Positions 1-9,197 are shown, numbered from the stretch's first letter. The stretch is DNA of 64,000 nucleotides from Oscillatoria princeps RMCB-10 (GCA_019359235.1 JAHHHT010000015.1:124001-188000), one strand, 5' to 3'. The notes: generated from the sequence alone by a model not told the origin. Made by a program: numbers and translations.

Positions 1-1
1 G

Positions 2-391
2 GAAGGCAAATACGAAACCGAAATAGAGCGAGAATTCCCCGGCTTGTTGCAGCAGTGGAAAGAGTCCCCAGAAACCGTGCAAATGCCAGAAGGAGAAAAC
101 TTGCAGCAAGTGTGGGAGCGAGCGATCGCAGCTTGGCGAGCCATCGTTGCCGCAGCAGCCCCCAACAGCACCGGCCTAGTCATCGCCCACGACGCCATCA
201 ACAAAGCCATCCTCTGCCACCTGTTCGATTTAGAACCGGAACACTTCTGGAACTTCAAACAGGGCAACTGCGCCGTCACAGTGATCGACTACCCCAAAGG
301 CTCCGATGGCCCGCCGGTGCTGCAAGCCATGAATATCACCACTCACCTCGCCGGTGGCGTCCTCGACAAGACAGCAGCCGGTGCGCTGTAA
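2..391 (+). CDS. Histidine phosphatase family protein, C-terminal part (5' end outside window)
   Basis: The reading frame is open from base 2 with no start, so only the last ~129 residues are present. They show the second half of a phosphoglycerate-mutase-like (histidine phosphatase) fold: an 'E-Y' segment, 'W...P....P.GENLQQVWERA', then 'VIAHDAINKAIL', which carries the second catalytic His of the family (usually 'vsHg...r.ll'). A Phe/Asn-rich 'FWNFKQGNCAVTVIDY' closes the core. The family removes phosphate from small molecules or proteins through a phospho-His intermediate; the substrate cannot be told from this fragment. In cyanobacteria such proteins are often two-domain (~450 aa), inference only. 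The next gene on the same strand begins 107 bp downstream if the ATG at 499 is used. Confidence 0.8.
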   Translation, partial: EGKYETEIEREFPGLLQQWKESPETVQMPEGENLQQVWERAIAAWRAIVAAAAPNSTGLVIAHDAINKAILCHLFDLEPEHFWNFKQGNCAVTVIDYPKGSDGPPVLQAMNITTHLAGGVLDKTAAGAL

Positions 392-498
392 AGGGCTGAA
401 GAATGAAAAAAACCGCTCTTGACCACCTTTCCGCCAGAAACAGCAATTTCTTCTTGGCGCACAGGCGCGTCTTGGCGGTTCAAAATCCCACTTTGTTC

Positions 499-1770
499 AT
501 GAACAGCGAACTGCTCCAACAAGTACGGGTACTCGACCCACTCACCGGCACCGACCAAATTGCAGACGTCCTGATTGCCGGTGGCATGATTAAAGAAATC
601 GCCCCTGAAATTCCCCACCCCCCCCCTGACACCGGGGTGCGAGATTGCCGGGGACTGGTTCTCGGTCCCGGACTGGCAGACCTCTACAGCCACAGCGGCG
701 AGCCCGGGTTTGAAGAGCGGGAAACCCTGGAATCGCTGATCGAAGCGGCTGCAGCCGGCGGATTTACCAGGGTGGCGATTTTGCCCGACACGACGCCGCC
801 AGTGGATAACCCCGCCGTTTTGGCTCTGTTGCGCCGGCGCAGCGGTGAAGTATTCGCCCCCGCTCCCCTGCTCTATTTTTGGGGTGCGCTGACTGTGGGG
901 GTAAAAGGGGAGCAAATGGCGGAATTGGCGGAATTGGCAAAAGCTGGCGTCGCCGGCTTTGCAGACGGGCTGCCGGTGCAAAATCTGGCCCTGCTGCGCC
1001 GGCTGCTGGAATACCTCAAACCTCTGGGCTTGCCGGTGGCTCTCTGGCCATCGCACCGCGACCTGGCCCGCACCGGCGTGATGCGAGAGGGGCCCGATTC
1101 GATTCGCTTCGGGCTCGCAGGGAATCCCGCCATCTCGGAAACCGCTGCCCTCGCCGCTTTGCTGGAAGTGGTAGAAGCTACCGGCACTTGTGTGCACGTG
1201 ATGCGAGTCTCCACCGCTCGCGGCGTTGCGCTGATTCAAGATGCCAAACAGCGCGGCTTGCCGGTGACAGCCAGCACAACTTGGCTGCACTTGCTACTTG
1301 ACACGCAAGCACTTATAAGCTATAATACATCGCTGCGTTTGTCACCGCCTTTGGGAAACCCAGCAGACCGGGAGGCGCTCAGGCGCGGGGTGCGGCTTGG
1401 GGTGATCGATGCGGTCGCCACCGATCACACTCCTTATACCTACGAAGAGAAAACCGTTGCCTTTGGGGAAGCGCCAGCCGGTGCGATTGGGTTGGAGCTG
1501 GCTTTGCCCCTGCTGTGGCACAGCTTGGTAGAAACCGGCGAGTGGACAGCCTTAGAGCTGTGGCGGGTTTTGAGCACCGGACCGGCAAACTGTCTCAAGC
1601 AAAAACCGGCGAGTTTAGCCGCCGGTCAGTCCGCCGAAATCACCCTTTTCGACCCCCAGCTTTCCTGGAGAGTCGAAGCTCAAACTCTTCACACCCGCTC
1701 TGCCAACACCTATTGGCTGGGCCACCAGCTGAGCGGTCGCGTCGTGCAAACATGGCTCAGCCAGCCGTAG
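499..1770 (+). CDS. Dihydroorotase-like protein, probably non-catalytic
   Basis: 423 aa amidohydrolase related to dihydroorotase. I prefer the ATG at 499 because similarity begins just after it ('VRVLDPLTGTDQIADVLIAGG'); an ATG at 403 would add 32 unrelated residues. The fold is recognisable throughout, but metal and substrate residues are eroded. The family motif D-x-H-x-H-x-R-E-P-G reads DLYSHSGEPG (first His to Tyr, Arg to Gly). The H-x-x-H-x-S motif reads HVMRVS (second His to Arg). Only the late ATDHTP motif is intact. A full-length dihydroorotase lies at 2696-4030, so this copy is probably a structural or regulatory paralogue, like the inactive DHOases that scaffold aspartate transcarbamoylase in some bacteria (established for the family, inferred here). 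A perfect promoter-like sequence lies inside it at 1298-1326. Confidence 0.8.
   Translation: MNSELLQQVRVLDPLTGTDQIADVLIAGGMIKEIAPEIPHPPPDTGVRDCRGLVLGPGLADLYSHSGEPGFEERETLESLIEAAAAGGFTRVAILPDTTPPVDNPAVLALLRRRSGEVFAPAPLLYFWGALTVGVKGEQMAELAELAKAGVAGFADGLPVQNLALLRRLLEYLKPLGLPVALWPSHRDLARTGVMREGPDSIRFGLAGNPAISETAALAALLEVVEATGTCVHVMRVSTARGVALIQDAKQRGLPVTASTTWLHLLLDTQALISYNTSLRLSPPLGNPADREALRRGVRLGVIDAVATDHTPYTYEEKTVAFGEAPAGAIGLELALPLLWHSLVETGEWTALELWRVLSTGPANCLKQKPASLAAGQSAEITLFDPQLSWRVEAQTLHTRSANTYWLGHQLSGRVVQTWLSQP
1298..1326 (+). promoter_or_regulatory. Perfect TTGACA-N17-TATAAT promoter-like sequence inside a coding region
   Basis: TTGACA at 1298-1303, a 17-bp spacer, and TATAAT at 1321-1326 match the sigma-70 consensus at all 12 positions with ideal spacing. 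It lies within the dihydroorotase-like gene, about 445 bp before its stop. RNA started here would cover the gene's 3' end and could run antisense into lepB (minus strand, 1784-2392). The encoded stretch (LLDTQALISYNTS) is itself fairly typical of the protein family, so the match may be chance. Confidence 0.4.
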
Positions 1771-1783
1771 CGATCAGCGCAGC

Positions 1784-2392
1784 TTACTTACCCGACGTCG
1801 CTGCAGGCGGATAGAGGGGCTGGGGATCGAGTTCTCCCAGGCGACCGGGGGGCCAGAAGCGAACAGCAGCCCGGCCAATAATCCGGTCGCGGGGGACAAA
1901 ACCCCAGTAGTGACTGTCGTAGCTTTCATTGCGGTTATCCCCCAGCACCAAGTAGTGGCCATCAGGAACGTTGACAGGGCCATACTGGTACTGCGGCTCA
2001 GCGGCGATATACTGTTCCCGCAGAGGTTTGTTATTGACGTAAACCCGCCCCCCTTTGACTTCCACTTTGTCCCCAGGCAGACCGATCACCCGCTTAATGA
2101 AGGCATCGTGGTAGTTGAGCCGTTCCAGGGTGTCCGTAGGCGAGAACACCACAATGTCTCCCCGCTGGGGATTTTGGAACTTGTAGCTCAGCTTGTCTAC
2201 GATCAGCCGGTCATTAATCTGCAGGGTGGGCAGCATCGAGCCTGAAGGGATATAGCGAGCTTCAGCGACGAAGGTGCGAATCCCAAACGCCAAAACGGCG
2301 CTCAGCCCAATCGTCTTGATTCCCTCTATCCAGGGATTGTCAGTGTTTTTCTCAGTATTGGGTTCAGACACTTGATCTTGCAAAGGGGTCAT
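1784..2392 (-). CDS. lepB: Signal peptidase I
   Basis: 202 aa type I signal peptidase, which cleaves signal peptides from exported proteins at the outer face of the plasma or thylakoid membrane. A short cytoplasmic N-terminus is followed by one membrane segment (about residues 25-45). The catalytic Ser52 sits in '[10 protein letters not shown]' and the general-base Lys100 in '[11 protein letters not shown]'. Conserved boxes 'RGDIVVF' and '[16 protein letters not shown]' follow. Length is normal for cyanobacterial LepB. The gene is transcribed towards the dihydroorotase-like gene (13 bp between stops) and diverges from pyrC across a 303-bp gap. The family assignment is secure; which of a cyanobacterium's usual two LepB forms this is cannot be said. 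Confidence 0.95.
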   Translation of the reverse strand: MTPLQDQVSEPNTEKNTDNPWIEGIKTIGLSAVLAFGIRTFVAEARYIPSGSMLPTLQINDRLIVDKLSYKFQNPQRGDIVVFSPTDTLERLNYHDAFIKRVIGLPGDKVEVKGGRVYVNNKPLREQYIAAEPQYQYGPVNVPDGHYLVLGDNRNESYDSHYWGFVPRDRIIGRAAVRFWPPGRLGELDPQPLYPPAATSGK

Positions 2393-2695
2393 AGGCGTTC
2401 AAGCACGATATGATAGCGAGTTTTAGCACAGGGCAGACGCAAGATACAACTTTACCCACCAAGGGCAACTCAATTCTTGGCTATCTACAACTGTACAAAT
2501 TTTGTCTAAATTTGAGATGGCTGTGGGCGATAGGCTGTCTCTGGTATTTTACTGAGACGCTGGCCGGTTTCCGCACGCCCGGGGGCTGCCGCAAATTTCT
2601 GCATCGTAGAAACATTCCCCTCTGGGGGCCTTGCGGGTCGGGTGCCACAATCAATATAGCTGTAACTCTTGACTGTTGTCTCAAACACGATTGCC
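2393..2695. other. Divergent intergenic region between lepB and pyrC
   Basis: No gene seen in these 303 bp. It must hold the start signals for both neighbours. A weak candidate for pyrC is TTGCGG (2631) with TATAGC (2655) at 18-bp spacing. 'CTCTGGGGGCC' style GC runs precede it. Nothing else stands out. Confidence 0.3.
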
Positions 2696-4030
2696 ATGTC
2701 CTCTGCATCTGCTCCCTGTCTGTTTATCCGTCGCGCCCGCATCCTCTTGCCCGGGGGTGAGCTCTCGATCGGGGATGTCCAAATTCGCGGTCGAGAAATT
2801 GTCCGAGTCGCGCCAGAGATCCCGTCAGAGGAAGTCGCACCGGCAGATAGGGAGATAGACGCTCTCGGGCTAACTCTGCTCCCCGGTGTCATCGACCCTC
2901 AGGTACACTTCCGGGAACCGGGGCTGGAACACAAGGAAGACTTGTTTACAGCCAGCTGCGCCTGCGCCAGGGGTGGGGTGACGTCGTTTTTGGAAATGCC
3001 CAACACGCGCCCTCTCACCACCACGCAGGCGGCTCTGGATGACAAGCTGCAACGAGCGGCACAGAAGTGCTTAGTCAATTATGGCTTTTTTATTGGGGCG
3101 ACGGCAGAGAATGTGCCAGATTTGCTGAGCGCTAGCCCGGCACCGGGGATTAAGATTTTTATGGGCTCTATGCACGGGGAGCTGCTGGTGGATGGGGAAG
3201 CGGCGCTGGAAGCCATTTTTGCCACCGGCAGCCGGCTGATTGCGGTTCACGCCGAAGACCAAGCCCGCATCTTGGAGCGCCGGCAGCTGTTTGCCGGTGT
3301 CACAGATCCAGCCGCTCACTCGCAAATTCAGGACAGTCAAGCGGCGCTGCAGGCGACTGGGCTGGCTCTGAAGCTCTCGAAAAAATACCGCCGGCGTCTG
3401 CACATTTTGCACATGTCCACGGCTGAGGAAGCGGAACTGCTGCGCCAGGACAAGCCAAGCTGGGTGACAGCGGAAGTGACGCCGCAACACCTGCTGCTCA
3501 ATACCGGCGCTTATGAGAAAATCGGCACTCTGGCTCAGATGAATCCGCCTTTGCGCTCGCCGAGCGATAACGAAGTCCTCTGGCAAGCTCTGCTGGATGG
3601 TGTGATTGACTTTATCGCCACGGATCACGCGCCCCACACTCTCGAGGAAAAGGCTAAAGGGTATCCCAATACGCCCTCGGGAATGCCTGGGGTGGAAACC
3701 TCGCTGCCTTTGATGCTGACTCAAGCGGCGCAGGGTCGCTGTACGGTGGCCCAAGTGGCCAACTGGATGTCTGCAGCGGTGGCTCAGGCGTACCAGATTC
3801 CCCGCAAGGGTGCGATTGCTCCGGGCTATGATGCCGATTTGGTGCTGGTGGACTTGAAGGCTTACCGGCCTGTTTTGCGCGAGGAGCTGTTAACTAAGTG
3901 CGGCTGGAGTCCTTTTGAAGGCTGGAATTTGACTGGATGGCCTGCTGTGACTGTTGTGGGGGGCGAGATTGTTTATCAAAGGGGCCGGCTGAATACAGAA
4001 GTTCGCGGCACCCCCTTGACATTTGGCTAA
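2696..4030 (+). CDS. pyrC: Dihydroorotase
   Basis: 444 aa; closes N-carbamoyl-L-aspartate to dihydroorotate in de novo pyrimidine synthesis (cytoplasm). ATG at 2696 is chosen over an upstream TTG at 2669. Motifs in order: 'DPQVHFREPG' (metal site), 'EMPNTRP' (substrate loop), 'VHAEDQARI', 'LHILHMSTAEEA' (both His present), 'ATDHAPHTLEEKAKGY' (catalytic Asp-His). The first His of the usual H-x-H pair is Gln; from memory this DPQVHFRE form is common in cyanobacterial entries annotated as dihydroorotase, so I keep the call. The C-terminus has the second beta-sandwich half ('GYDADLVLVDL'). Together with the degenerate paralogue at 499-1770 it suggests a catalytic/non-catalytic pair, though there is no proof of contact. 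Confidence 0.88.
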   Translation: MSSASAPCLFIRRARILLPGGELSIGDVQIRGREIVRVAPEIPSEEVAPADREIDALGLTLLPGVIDPQVHFREPGLEHKEDLFTASCACARGGVTSFLEMPNTRPLTTTQAALDDKLQRAAQKCLVNYGFFIGATAENVPDLLSASPAPGIKIFMGSMHGELLVDGEAALEAIFATGSRLIAVHAEDQARILERRQLFAGVTDPAAHSQIQDSQAALQATGLALKLSKKYRRRLHILHMSTAEEAELLRQDKPSWVTAEVTPQHLLLNTGAYEKIGTLAQMNPPLRSPSDNEVLWQALLDGVIDFIATDHAPHTLEEKAKGYPNTPSGMPGVETSLPLMLTQAAQGRCTVAQVANWMSAAVAQAYQIPRKGAIAPGYDADLVLVDLKAYRPVLREELLTKCGWSPFEGWNLTGWPAVTVVGGEIVYQRGRLNTEVRGTPLTFG

Positions 4031-4319
4031 ATTGTGAAAATTATCTGTTTATTTTGCAGCCAAAATCTAAATATTGCAAAGGGAGTAATCAGATATATTT
4101 CAGCTATTTTGTTCAATTTACCCCGTTGGGATTTTAGATTTGGGCTGCGTGGATGTCAGTCTGTTTGTGCCGGCTGAACTGCATTGCCAGCCAGTAGGGG
4201 CACCGAAAGAGTGCCCGCCCCCGGAACGAGAGAAAGTTGGCGGCGAAATATTGACATTTGGGTGGAGATGTGATAGACGGGTTTTGACAATCCGAGAGAG
4301 GAAAGCTGATAGCTTCAAT

Positions 4320-4347
4320 CCAAAATCTAAAATCCAAAATCCAAAAT
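4320..4347. repeat. Heptamer tandem repeat (CCAAAAT-type), overlaps tsaE 3' end
   Basis: Four 7-bp units CCAAAAT/CTAAAAT in tandem. The minus-strand reading supplies the last residues (ILDFGF) and stop codon of tsaE. The same unit recurs at 9575-9602 and, less regularly, at 37955-37988. Confidence 0.8.
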
Positions 4348-4782
4348 TGGTATGAGAGCCCCCACCGGCACCAGCTCAGCCTGACGCCCGGTGTTGGCTT
4401 GATAAGTCAGGCGGATTTGCAGGTAGCTGGGCGGAAGGTAGGGGAGCAGGTCAGCCCACTCAATGGCGACAATTCCCGCCGGCACTTCTATCCCCTCCCA
4501 GTAGAGTTCTGGGTGCAGCGCCGCAACCTGTGCCGGTTCGAGGCGGTACAGATCCAAGTGGTACAGGGGGAGGCGTCCTTCCGGGTATTCGTCGATCAGG
4601 GTGAAAGTGGGGCTGACGACCGGCTCATTGATTCCCAGCCCTTCAGCGAGTCCTTGAACCAGAGTGGTTTTGCCGGCACCCAAATCGCCTTGCAGTAAAA
4701 GCACGCTGAGAGCCGGCAGGGACAGCCCCAGGGCCCTGCCGAGAGAGCGAGTCGCCTCAGCATTTGGGAGAGAAAGTGTCAT
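4327..4782 (-). CDS. tsaE: tRNA threonylcarbamoyladenosine biosynthesis ATPase TsaE
   Basis: 151 aa P-loop ATPase that works with TsaB/TsaD to make t6A37 in ANN-decoding tRNAs. Walker A is 'GDLGAGKTT' (residues 32-40), followed by the family motifs 'SPTFTLIDEY', 'LYHLDLYRL' and 'GIVAIEWADLLPYLP'. Length is typical. The last six residues and the stop are built from a heptamer repeat (4320-4347), so the C-terminal tail has probably been replaced by repeat expansion without touching the ATPase core. It lies 74 bp from the yvcK-like gene on the same strand, separated by another short-repeat tract; co-transcription is possible. Confidence 0.93.
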   Translation of the reverse strand: MTLSLPNAEATRSLGRALGLSLPALSVLLLQGDLGAGKTTLVQGLAEGLGINEPVVSPTFTLIDEYPEGRLPLYHLDLYRLEPAQVAALHPELYWEGIEVPAGIVAIEWADLLPYLPPSYLQIRLTYQANTGRQAELVPVGALIPILDFGF

Positions 4783-4802
4783 CGGTCAGCCCAATTAGCG
4801 CG

Positions 4803-4859
4803 TGAAAATTGAAAATTGAAAATTGAAATTGAAAATTAAAAATTGAAAATTGAAAATTA
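4803..4859. repeat. AT-rich short tandem repeat (TTGAAAA-type heptamer)
   Basis: About eight imperfect copies of a TTGAAAA/TTGAAAT unit, period mostly 7, filling nearly the whole gap between tsaE and the yvcK-like gene. It directly abuts the latter's stop codon. This is the short-tandem-repeat class known in filamentous cyanobacteria. Confidence 0.8.
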
Positions 4860-6209
4860 TACCGCTTGGGCGCGGCTGTACCAGCGCAGCAGCACGCGGG
4901 CGAGCTGCTGAGGGTTGTGGCGCACATAACCAGTTTCCAGATCTTCCTCCATGACATTGGCCAAGACAATGCGGCGACCCAGCTGCGCCACCGCTTCGCG
5001 GTCAAGAAAAACGGGATGGGATTTTTCCTGAGCGTAGCGGATCAGGGCTTTGGCGGAAGGGACTTTGCGCTGCGCGAGCACCGCAGTGAACAGGGGCTGG
5101 CCACAGGCGCTGTCGATGGCTCTGATGTGGTCGGCAACCGTGTATCCTTGGGTTTCGCCGGGCTGGGTCATCATGTTGCAGACATAGATGCGGGGGACTT
5201 GCCGCTGGGCGATTTCAGTGGCGATCTCGGGCACCAAAAGATTGGGAATCACGCTGGTGTAGAGGCTGCCAGGGCCGATAATAATAAAGTCGGCTTCGCG
5301 AATGGCTTGCAGGGCTTTCGGCAAGGCTGGGGGATTGGCCGGCGTGCAGCCAATCGTGCGAATGGTGCCACCTGCTTCTGTGATGCTGGACTCTCCTTCA
5401 ATGCGGCGTCCGTCCGCCAGCTCAGCCCAGAGGTTGACATCGCAGAGGGTGGCGGGCAGGACTTCTCCCCGCACAGCCAGGACTTTAGAGCTGGCCGCGA
5501 TCGCCTGCTCCAAGTCGCCGGTAATGTCGCTCATGGCGGTGAGGAACAGGTTGCCAAAACTGTGGCCGAGAAGTCCGTTGCCGGCGCGAAAGCGATATTG
5601 AAACAGTTCTGTTAATAATTTTTCCTCATCGGCGAGGGCGGCAAGACAGTTGCGAATGTCCCCCGGCGGCAGAACCCCATTTTCCCGCCGCAGCCGGCCT
5701 GAAGACCCGCCATCATCGGCAACCGTGACAATGGCCGTAATGTTGGCGCTGTACTTTTTCAGCCCCCTGAGCAAAGTGGAAAGGCCGGTGCCGCCCCCAA
5801 TCGCCACAATTTTCGGGCCCCGGTGCAACTTGCGGTGGCTGAGCAGCACGTCAACCAGTTCTTCATCCCCTTGAGGCATCAGCACCTGGGTAATCGAGCC
5901 CACCGTGCGGGTCTGTCCCAAGAAAATCAAGATCATTCCAAAAAGCAGGACAATTGGCCCGCTGATGTAGCTGGGGATGACGCTGGTCAGGAGCTCGAAC
6001 AGGTCTTGGATGAGCTGGATCAGGTAAAAAACCGGGGTCAGCTTAATCCAAATCGCTATGCCGAGACTGGTGAGCAGCACGCCTGTGGCGCTCAGGAGCA
6101 GCCAGCGCTTCACCAGCAATCCGGGGGACAACCACTTAAACCACTGGCTGACTCGATTCGGAGTCCGACTTCGGAACTGCAGGACTTGTTTGAATAAACC
6201 GATTGACAT
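4857..6209 (-). CDS. Gluconeogenesis factor YvcK/CofD-like family, membrane-anchored
   Basis: 450 aa. The C-terminal ~320 residues are the YvcK (CofD-like) Rossmann fold, with '[17 protein letters not shown]', '[14 protein letters not shown]', '[13 protein letters not shown]', '[14 protein letters not shown]' and '[19 protein letters not shown]'. YvcK proteins bind UDP-sugars and influence cell-wall synthesis and carbon use in Gram-positive bacteria (family knowledge). Unlike Bacillus YvcK, the N-terminal ~120 residues contain two membrane segments (about 35-58 and 84-104), as usual in cyanobacteria, so the protein is probably held at the plasma membrane. The 2-phospho-L-lactate transferase reaction of CofD is unlikely. 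Confidence 0.9.
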   Translation of the reverse strand: MSIGLFKQVLQFRSRTPNRVSQWFKWLSPGLLVKRWLLLSATGVLLTSLGIAIWIKLTPVFYLIQLIQDLFELLTSVIPSYISGPIVLLFGMILIFLGQTRTVGSITQVLMPQGDEELVDVLLSHRKLHRGPKIVAIGGGTGLSTLLRGLKKYSANITAIVTVADDGGSSGRLRRENGVLPPGDIRNCLAALADEEKLLTELFQYRFRAGNGLLGHSFGNLFLTAMSDITGDLEQAIAASSKVLAVRGEVLPATLCDVNLWAELADGRRIEGESSITEAGGTIRTIGCTPANPPALPKALQAIREADFIIIGPGSLYTSVIPNLLVPEIATEIAQRQVPRIYVCNMMTQPGETQGYTVADHIRAIDSACGQPLFTAVLAQRKVPSAKALIRYAQEKSHPVFLDREAVAQLGRRIVLANVMEEDLETGYVRHNPQQLARVLLRWYSRAQAV

Positions 6210-6457
6210 GGCCGATCCAACCGAGAGGGATAAAAGGGTTTGTCAGACAAATTTACACGCTAAAGAGGTGAGGCGGTCAGGAAAAGGAATTAGCTTTTAA
6301 AGTCTAAGTGACATGGAGTCTGTGACCAAAGTTGCAGATGGCTCTTGGGCGGGCGAGCCTCTCTCCCTCCCAAGATATACTGTCAGAAAGTATATCGTCT
6401 GCTAAATTAGCAGCAGTCTGCGCAGGCGATGCGCCGACCCACTTGACTTGACATCCT

Positions 6458-7237
6458 ATGCACGAGCCGCTAATCGAACTCAAGGGAATCTGCAAGTCCT
6501 TTGGCAGCAATGTGGTCTTGGATCGCATCGATTTGAGTGTCTATCGGGGGGAAGCCCTGGCCATCATCGGCCCGTCTGGGACGGGTAAATCGACGAGCCT
6601 GCGGATTGTGGCGGGGTTGGAGGCTCCCGATGCCGGTCAGGTGTATGTCCAAGGACAGCTCCGGGAGGGGCTGATTGGCGATGTGGAAGATCCGCTGCGG
6701 ATTAGCATGGTGTTTCAGCAGGCGGCTCTGTTTGACTCGCTAACGGTGGACGAAAACGTTGGCTTCCTGCTGTACCAGCGCTCCAAACTGCCGCGCAGCG
6801 AAATTCGCGAACTGGTGAATAAAAGTCTGGATATGGTGGGGCTGTCTGGGATTGGCGACCGCTATCCTGCCGAACTCTCTGGCGGGATGCGCAAGCGAGT
6901 TAGCTTTGCCCGCGCTATCATGGGCAACCCGCACGACCCCCGCGACACCCCAGAGGTGATACTCTACGATGAGCCTACTGCAGGTTTGGACCCGATCGCC
7001 TCTACGGTGATTGAGGATTTAATTCGCGACCTGCAAGCCAAAGGCGGCTGCACTACCTATGTGATGGTCACTCACCAAGACAGCACCATCCGCCGCACCG
7101 CCGACCGCATCGTGTTTCTCTACCAAGGTAAGGTGCAGTGGGAGGGTACTGTCAGCGATATCGACACCGTGGAGATGCCGCTGGTCCGACAGTTTTTCAC
7201 CGGCAGCGTCACCGGCCCCATCCAGCTCGTCGGTTAG
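6458..7237 (+). CDS. ABC transporter ATP-binding protein, Mla (MlaF/Ttg2A) type
   Basis: 259 aa ATPase of the Mla lipid-transport class. Walker A 'GPSGTGKST', Q-loop 'MVFQQAALFDSLTV', signature 'LSGGMRKRVSFARA' and Walker B 'VILYDEPTAGLDP' followed by the H-loop 'VMVTHQD' are all intact. The 'LSGGM(R/K)KR' signature and 'QxxALFDSLTVxENV' are hallmarks of the MlaF group. It probably powers phospholipid or lipid movement between plasma and outer membranes with the MlaD-family protein 376 bp downstream. No MlaE permease gene lies between or beside them, so the permease must be elsewhere. Confidence 0.9.
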   Translation: MHEPLIELKGICKSFGSNVVLDRIDLSVYRGEALAIIGPSGTGKSTSLRIVAGLEAPDAGQVYVQGQLREGLIGDVEDPLRISMVFQQAALFDSLTVDENVGFLLYQRSKLPRSEIRELVNKSLDMVGLSGIGDRYPAELSGGMRKRVSFARAIMGNPHDPRDTPEVILYDEPTAGLDPIASTVIEDLIRDLQAKGGCTTYVMVTHQDSTIRRTADRIVFLYQGKVQWEGTVSDIDTVEMPLVRQFFTGSVTGPIQLVG

Positions 7238-7613
7238 GATACCTATTAGCAGCCCTATTCTGGATTTGGGGCTGTCCAATTTTGGCGCGGTCGCTATTGT
7301 GAAACTAAAATCTCGAATCCCGGGGCACCTGCCTTCTATCAAATTCTGCTGCCGGTCTATAATAGATAATCGCAGTGAGCGCTCGCAATACTGCCGGCGA
7401 GAATGAGGGCTAATACAAATTAGGGATTTTATATGCCCATATTTTGGATTTAAACTGCGGACATCAAGGGAGTTTCGTCGTGCGTTAAAAATCATATCAA
7501 TCTCAACTTTGTATAAAGTCATAAGTCCGCGGTCGCTCGCTACGTCGATATTTTTTTTTAAAGGCAATTAGACGGATTTGATAGTAATTATAAAAGAGTA
7601 GGGAGGATAAAAT
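7238..7613. other. Intergenic region between the Mla ATPase and MlaD genes
   Basis: 376 bp without a convincing gene. TATAAT occurs at 7358-7363 without a good -35 box. A strong Shine-Dalgarno (AGGGAGGA, about 7600-7607) precedes the MlaD start at 7614. The long gap makes a separate promoter for the second gene likely. Confidence 0.4.
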
Positions 7614-9149
7614 ATGCGGTCGCGAACGGTTCGAGAAGGCTCGGTGGGTTTGTTGCTAGTGCTTGGGCTGAGTTGCTTTGGGGCTCTAGTTCTCTGGTTA
7701 GGAGGACTGACTCTCGGCAAGAAAAGCTATACGGCTGTTGTTGAGTTCCAGGATGCTGGGGGGATGCAAGAAGGGGCACCCGTTCGGTATCGCGGCGTAG
7801 CGGTCGGCCAAATTACTGACATTAAGCCGGGAGCGAATGGAGTGGATGTCACGATTGAAATTTTACAGGCAGATTTGGTGATCCCGCGTCCGGTTCAGAT
7901 CGAAGCTACTAATTCCGGTCTGATCGGTGAAAGCTCCATCGATATCAGACCCCTGAAGGGGATACCAGATGTGGCGAATGTGGCTAAGCCCCGGGACCGC
8001 AACTGCAATAAAGACCTGATTATTTGTGACAAATCGCGCCTGGAAGGCCAGCCAGGGGTCAGCTTTGACGAGCTGATACGCTCCACTGTCGAATTAACCA
8101 GGCTTTTTACCAATCCGGCTTTTTTTGACAAGATTAACTCCTTGGCCACAAATGCTTCTTCTGCTACAGGGGGGGTTGCTAAGTTAACAGGGGAACTCTC
8201 TGCTTTGACTCAAACGGTCAGGCAAGAACTGAAAAGTTTCTCGACAACGGCGAATTCACTGGCTCTGACCGCCGAGCGAATGGCGGTTTCAGTTGACCGA
8301 ACGTCAACTAAATTTGGGGATTCACTGGATCGGGTTTCTAATCAAGTTGGCGCAATGACTGTTCAAATCGGTTCCACCGCTGGGCAACTGGGGGGAACCG
8401 CTAAGGAGATGAGCGCAACTGCTGCTCAGGTGAATCGCCTGACAGAAAATGTTAATGAGCTGGTCGTGTCCAACCGCTCCACTTTAGTTGCAGCCCTCAA
8501 CAATATTAGCCAAACGAGCGCCGAACTGGGCCAGACTTTGCGCAGTCTCAGACCTGTTCTCAATCAGGTGGAGCAGGGACAGCTTGTCCGCAATCTCGAT
8601 ATTCTGTCTGCTAATGCGGCTGCCGCTTCAACCCGCTTGCGCGACTTGTCGGAGGGACAGTTTATCCGCAATCTGGAAGATGTGTCTGCCAATGCGGCTG
8701 CGGCTTCAGCCAATTTGCGCCAGCTTTCCGATCCGGCTAACTTGGTGATGCTGCAACAAACGCTAGATTCGGCTCGCGCTACGTTTCAGAACGCCCAGAA
8801 GATTACGTCTGATTTGGATGAGCTGACGGGCGACCCGTCTTTCCGGACTAATATTAAAAGGCTGGTTAATGGGCTGAGCGGTTTGGTGTCTTCGACGCAG
8901 CTGCTGGAGCAGCAAACTCAGGTGGCGCAAAGTCTAGCGCCTCTGAGCGCTGTCATGGATGCTCAAGCTTCTGCAATGGCTGGCATGCAATTGAAGAAGC
9001 AAATGCCGGCGGCAAGACCGCCGGCCCCCAGCAGCGCTAAACTCCCTGAGCGGCTTTTAGATGCCTGGGGCCGTCCGCCTGTGGCTGCCAGTATGGCCCA
9101 AGAGCCGGTGGCGCAAGACTCTGCAAAACAAACGACTCCTACCGAATAA
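7614..9149 (+). CDS. MlaD family protein (MCE domain)
   Basis: 511 aa. A single N-terminal membrane anchor (about 15-36) is followed by an MCE/MlaD domain (about 40-120, 'SYTAVVEFQDAGGMQEGAPVRYRGVAVGQI'). A long helical region with coiled-coil character follows (150-440), then a Pro/Ala-rich tail. MCE proteins form periplasmic rings or tubes that carry lipids between membranes. A 26-residue internal duplication ('RNLDILSANAAAAS', 'RNLEDVSANAAAAS') is also visible as a 78-bp DNA repeat from 8577 and 8655. It pairs with the ATPase at 6458-7237. Length and layout fit cyanobacterial MlaD proteins. Confidence 0.9.
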   Translation: MRSRTVREGSVGLLLVLGLSCFGALVLWLGGLTLGKKSYTAVVEFQDAGGMQEGAPVRYRGVAVGQITDIKPGANGVDVTIEILQADLVIPRPVQIEATNSGLIGESSIDIRPLKGIPDVANVAKPRDRNCNKDLIICDKSRLEGQPGVSFDELIRSTVELTRLFTNPAFFDKINSLATNASSATGGVAKLTGELSALTQTVRQELKSFSTTANSLALTAERMAVSVDRTSTKFGDSLDRVSNQVGAMTVQIGSTAGQLGGTAKEMSATAAQVNRLTENVNELVVSNRSTLVAALNNISQTSAELGQTLRSLRPVLNQVEQGQLVRNLDILSANAAAASTRLRDLSEGQFIRNLEDVSANAAAASANLRQLSDPANLVMLQQTLDSARATFQNAQKITSDLDELTGDPSFRTNIKRLVNGLSGLVSSTQLLEQQTQVAQSLAPLSAVMDAQASAMAGMQLKKQMPAARPPAPSSAKLPERLLDAWGRPPVAASMAQEPVAQDSAKQTTPTE

Positions 9150-9197
9150 TGTTTGCAGTCAGGACTGTGAAGAAACTTGGTTTCTCACGCTTGTTTC

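Noticed and set aside
343-1290. Long minus-strand frame (315 codons)
   Set aside because: Shadow of the dihydroorotase-like gene; His/Gln/Arg-rich composition without motifs.
4016-4044. TTGACA with AATTAT at 17 bp after pyrC
   Set aside because: Weak -10 match and no plus-strand gene follows.
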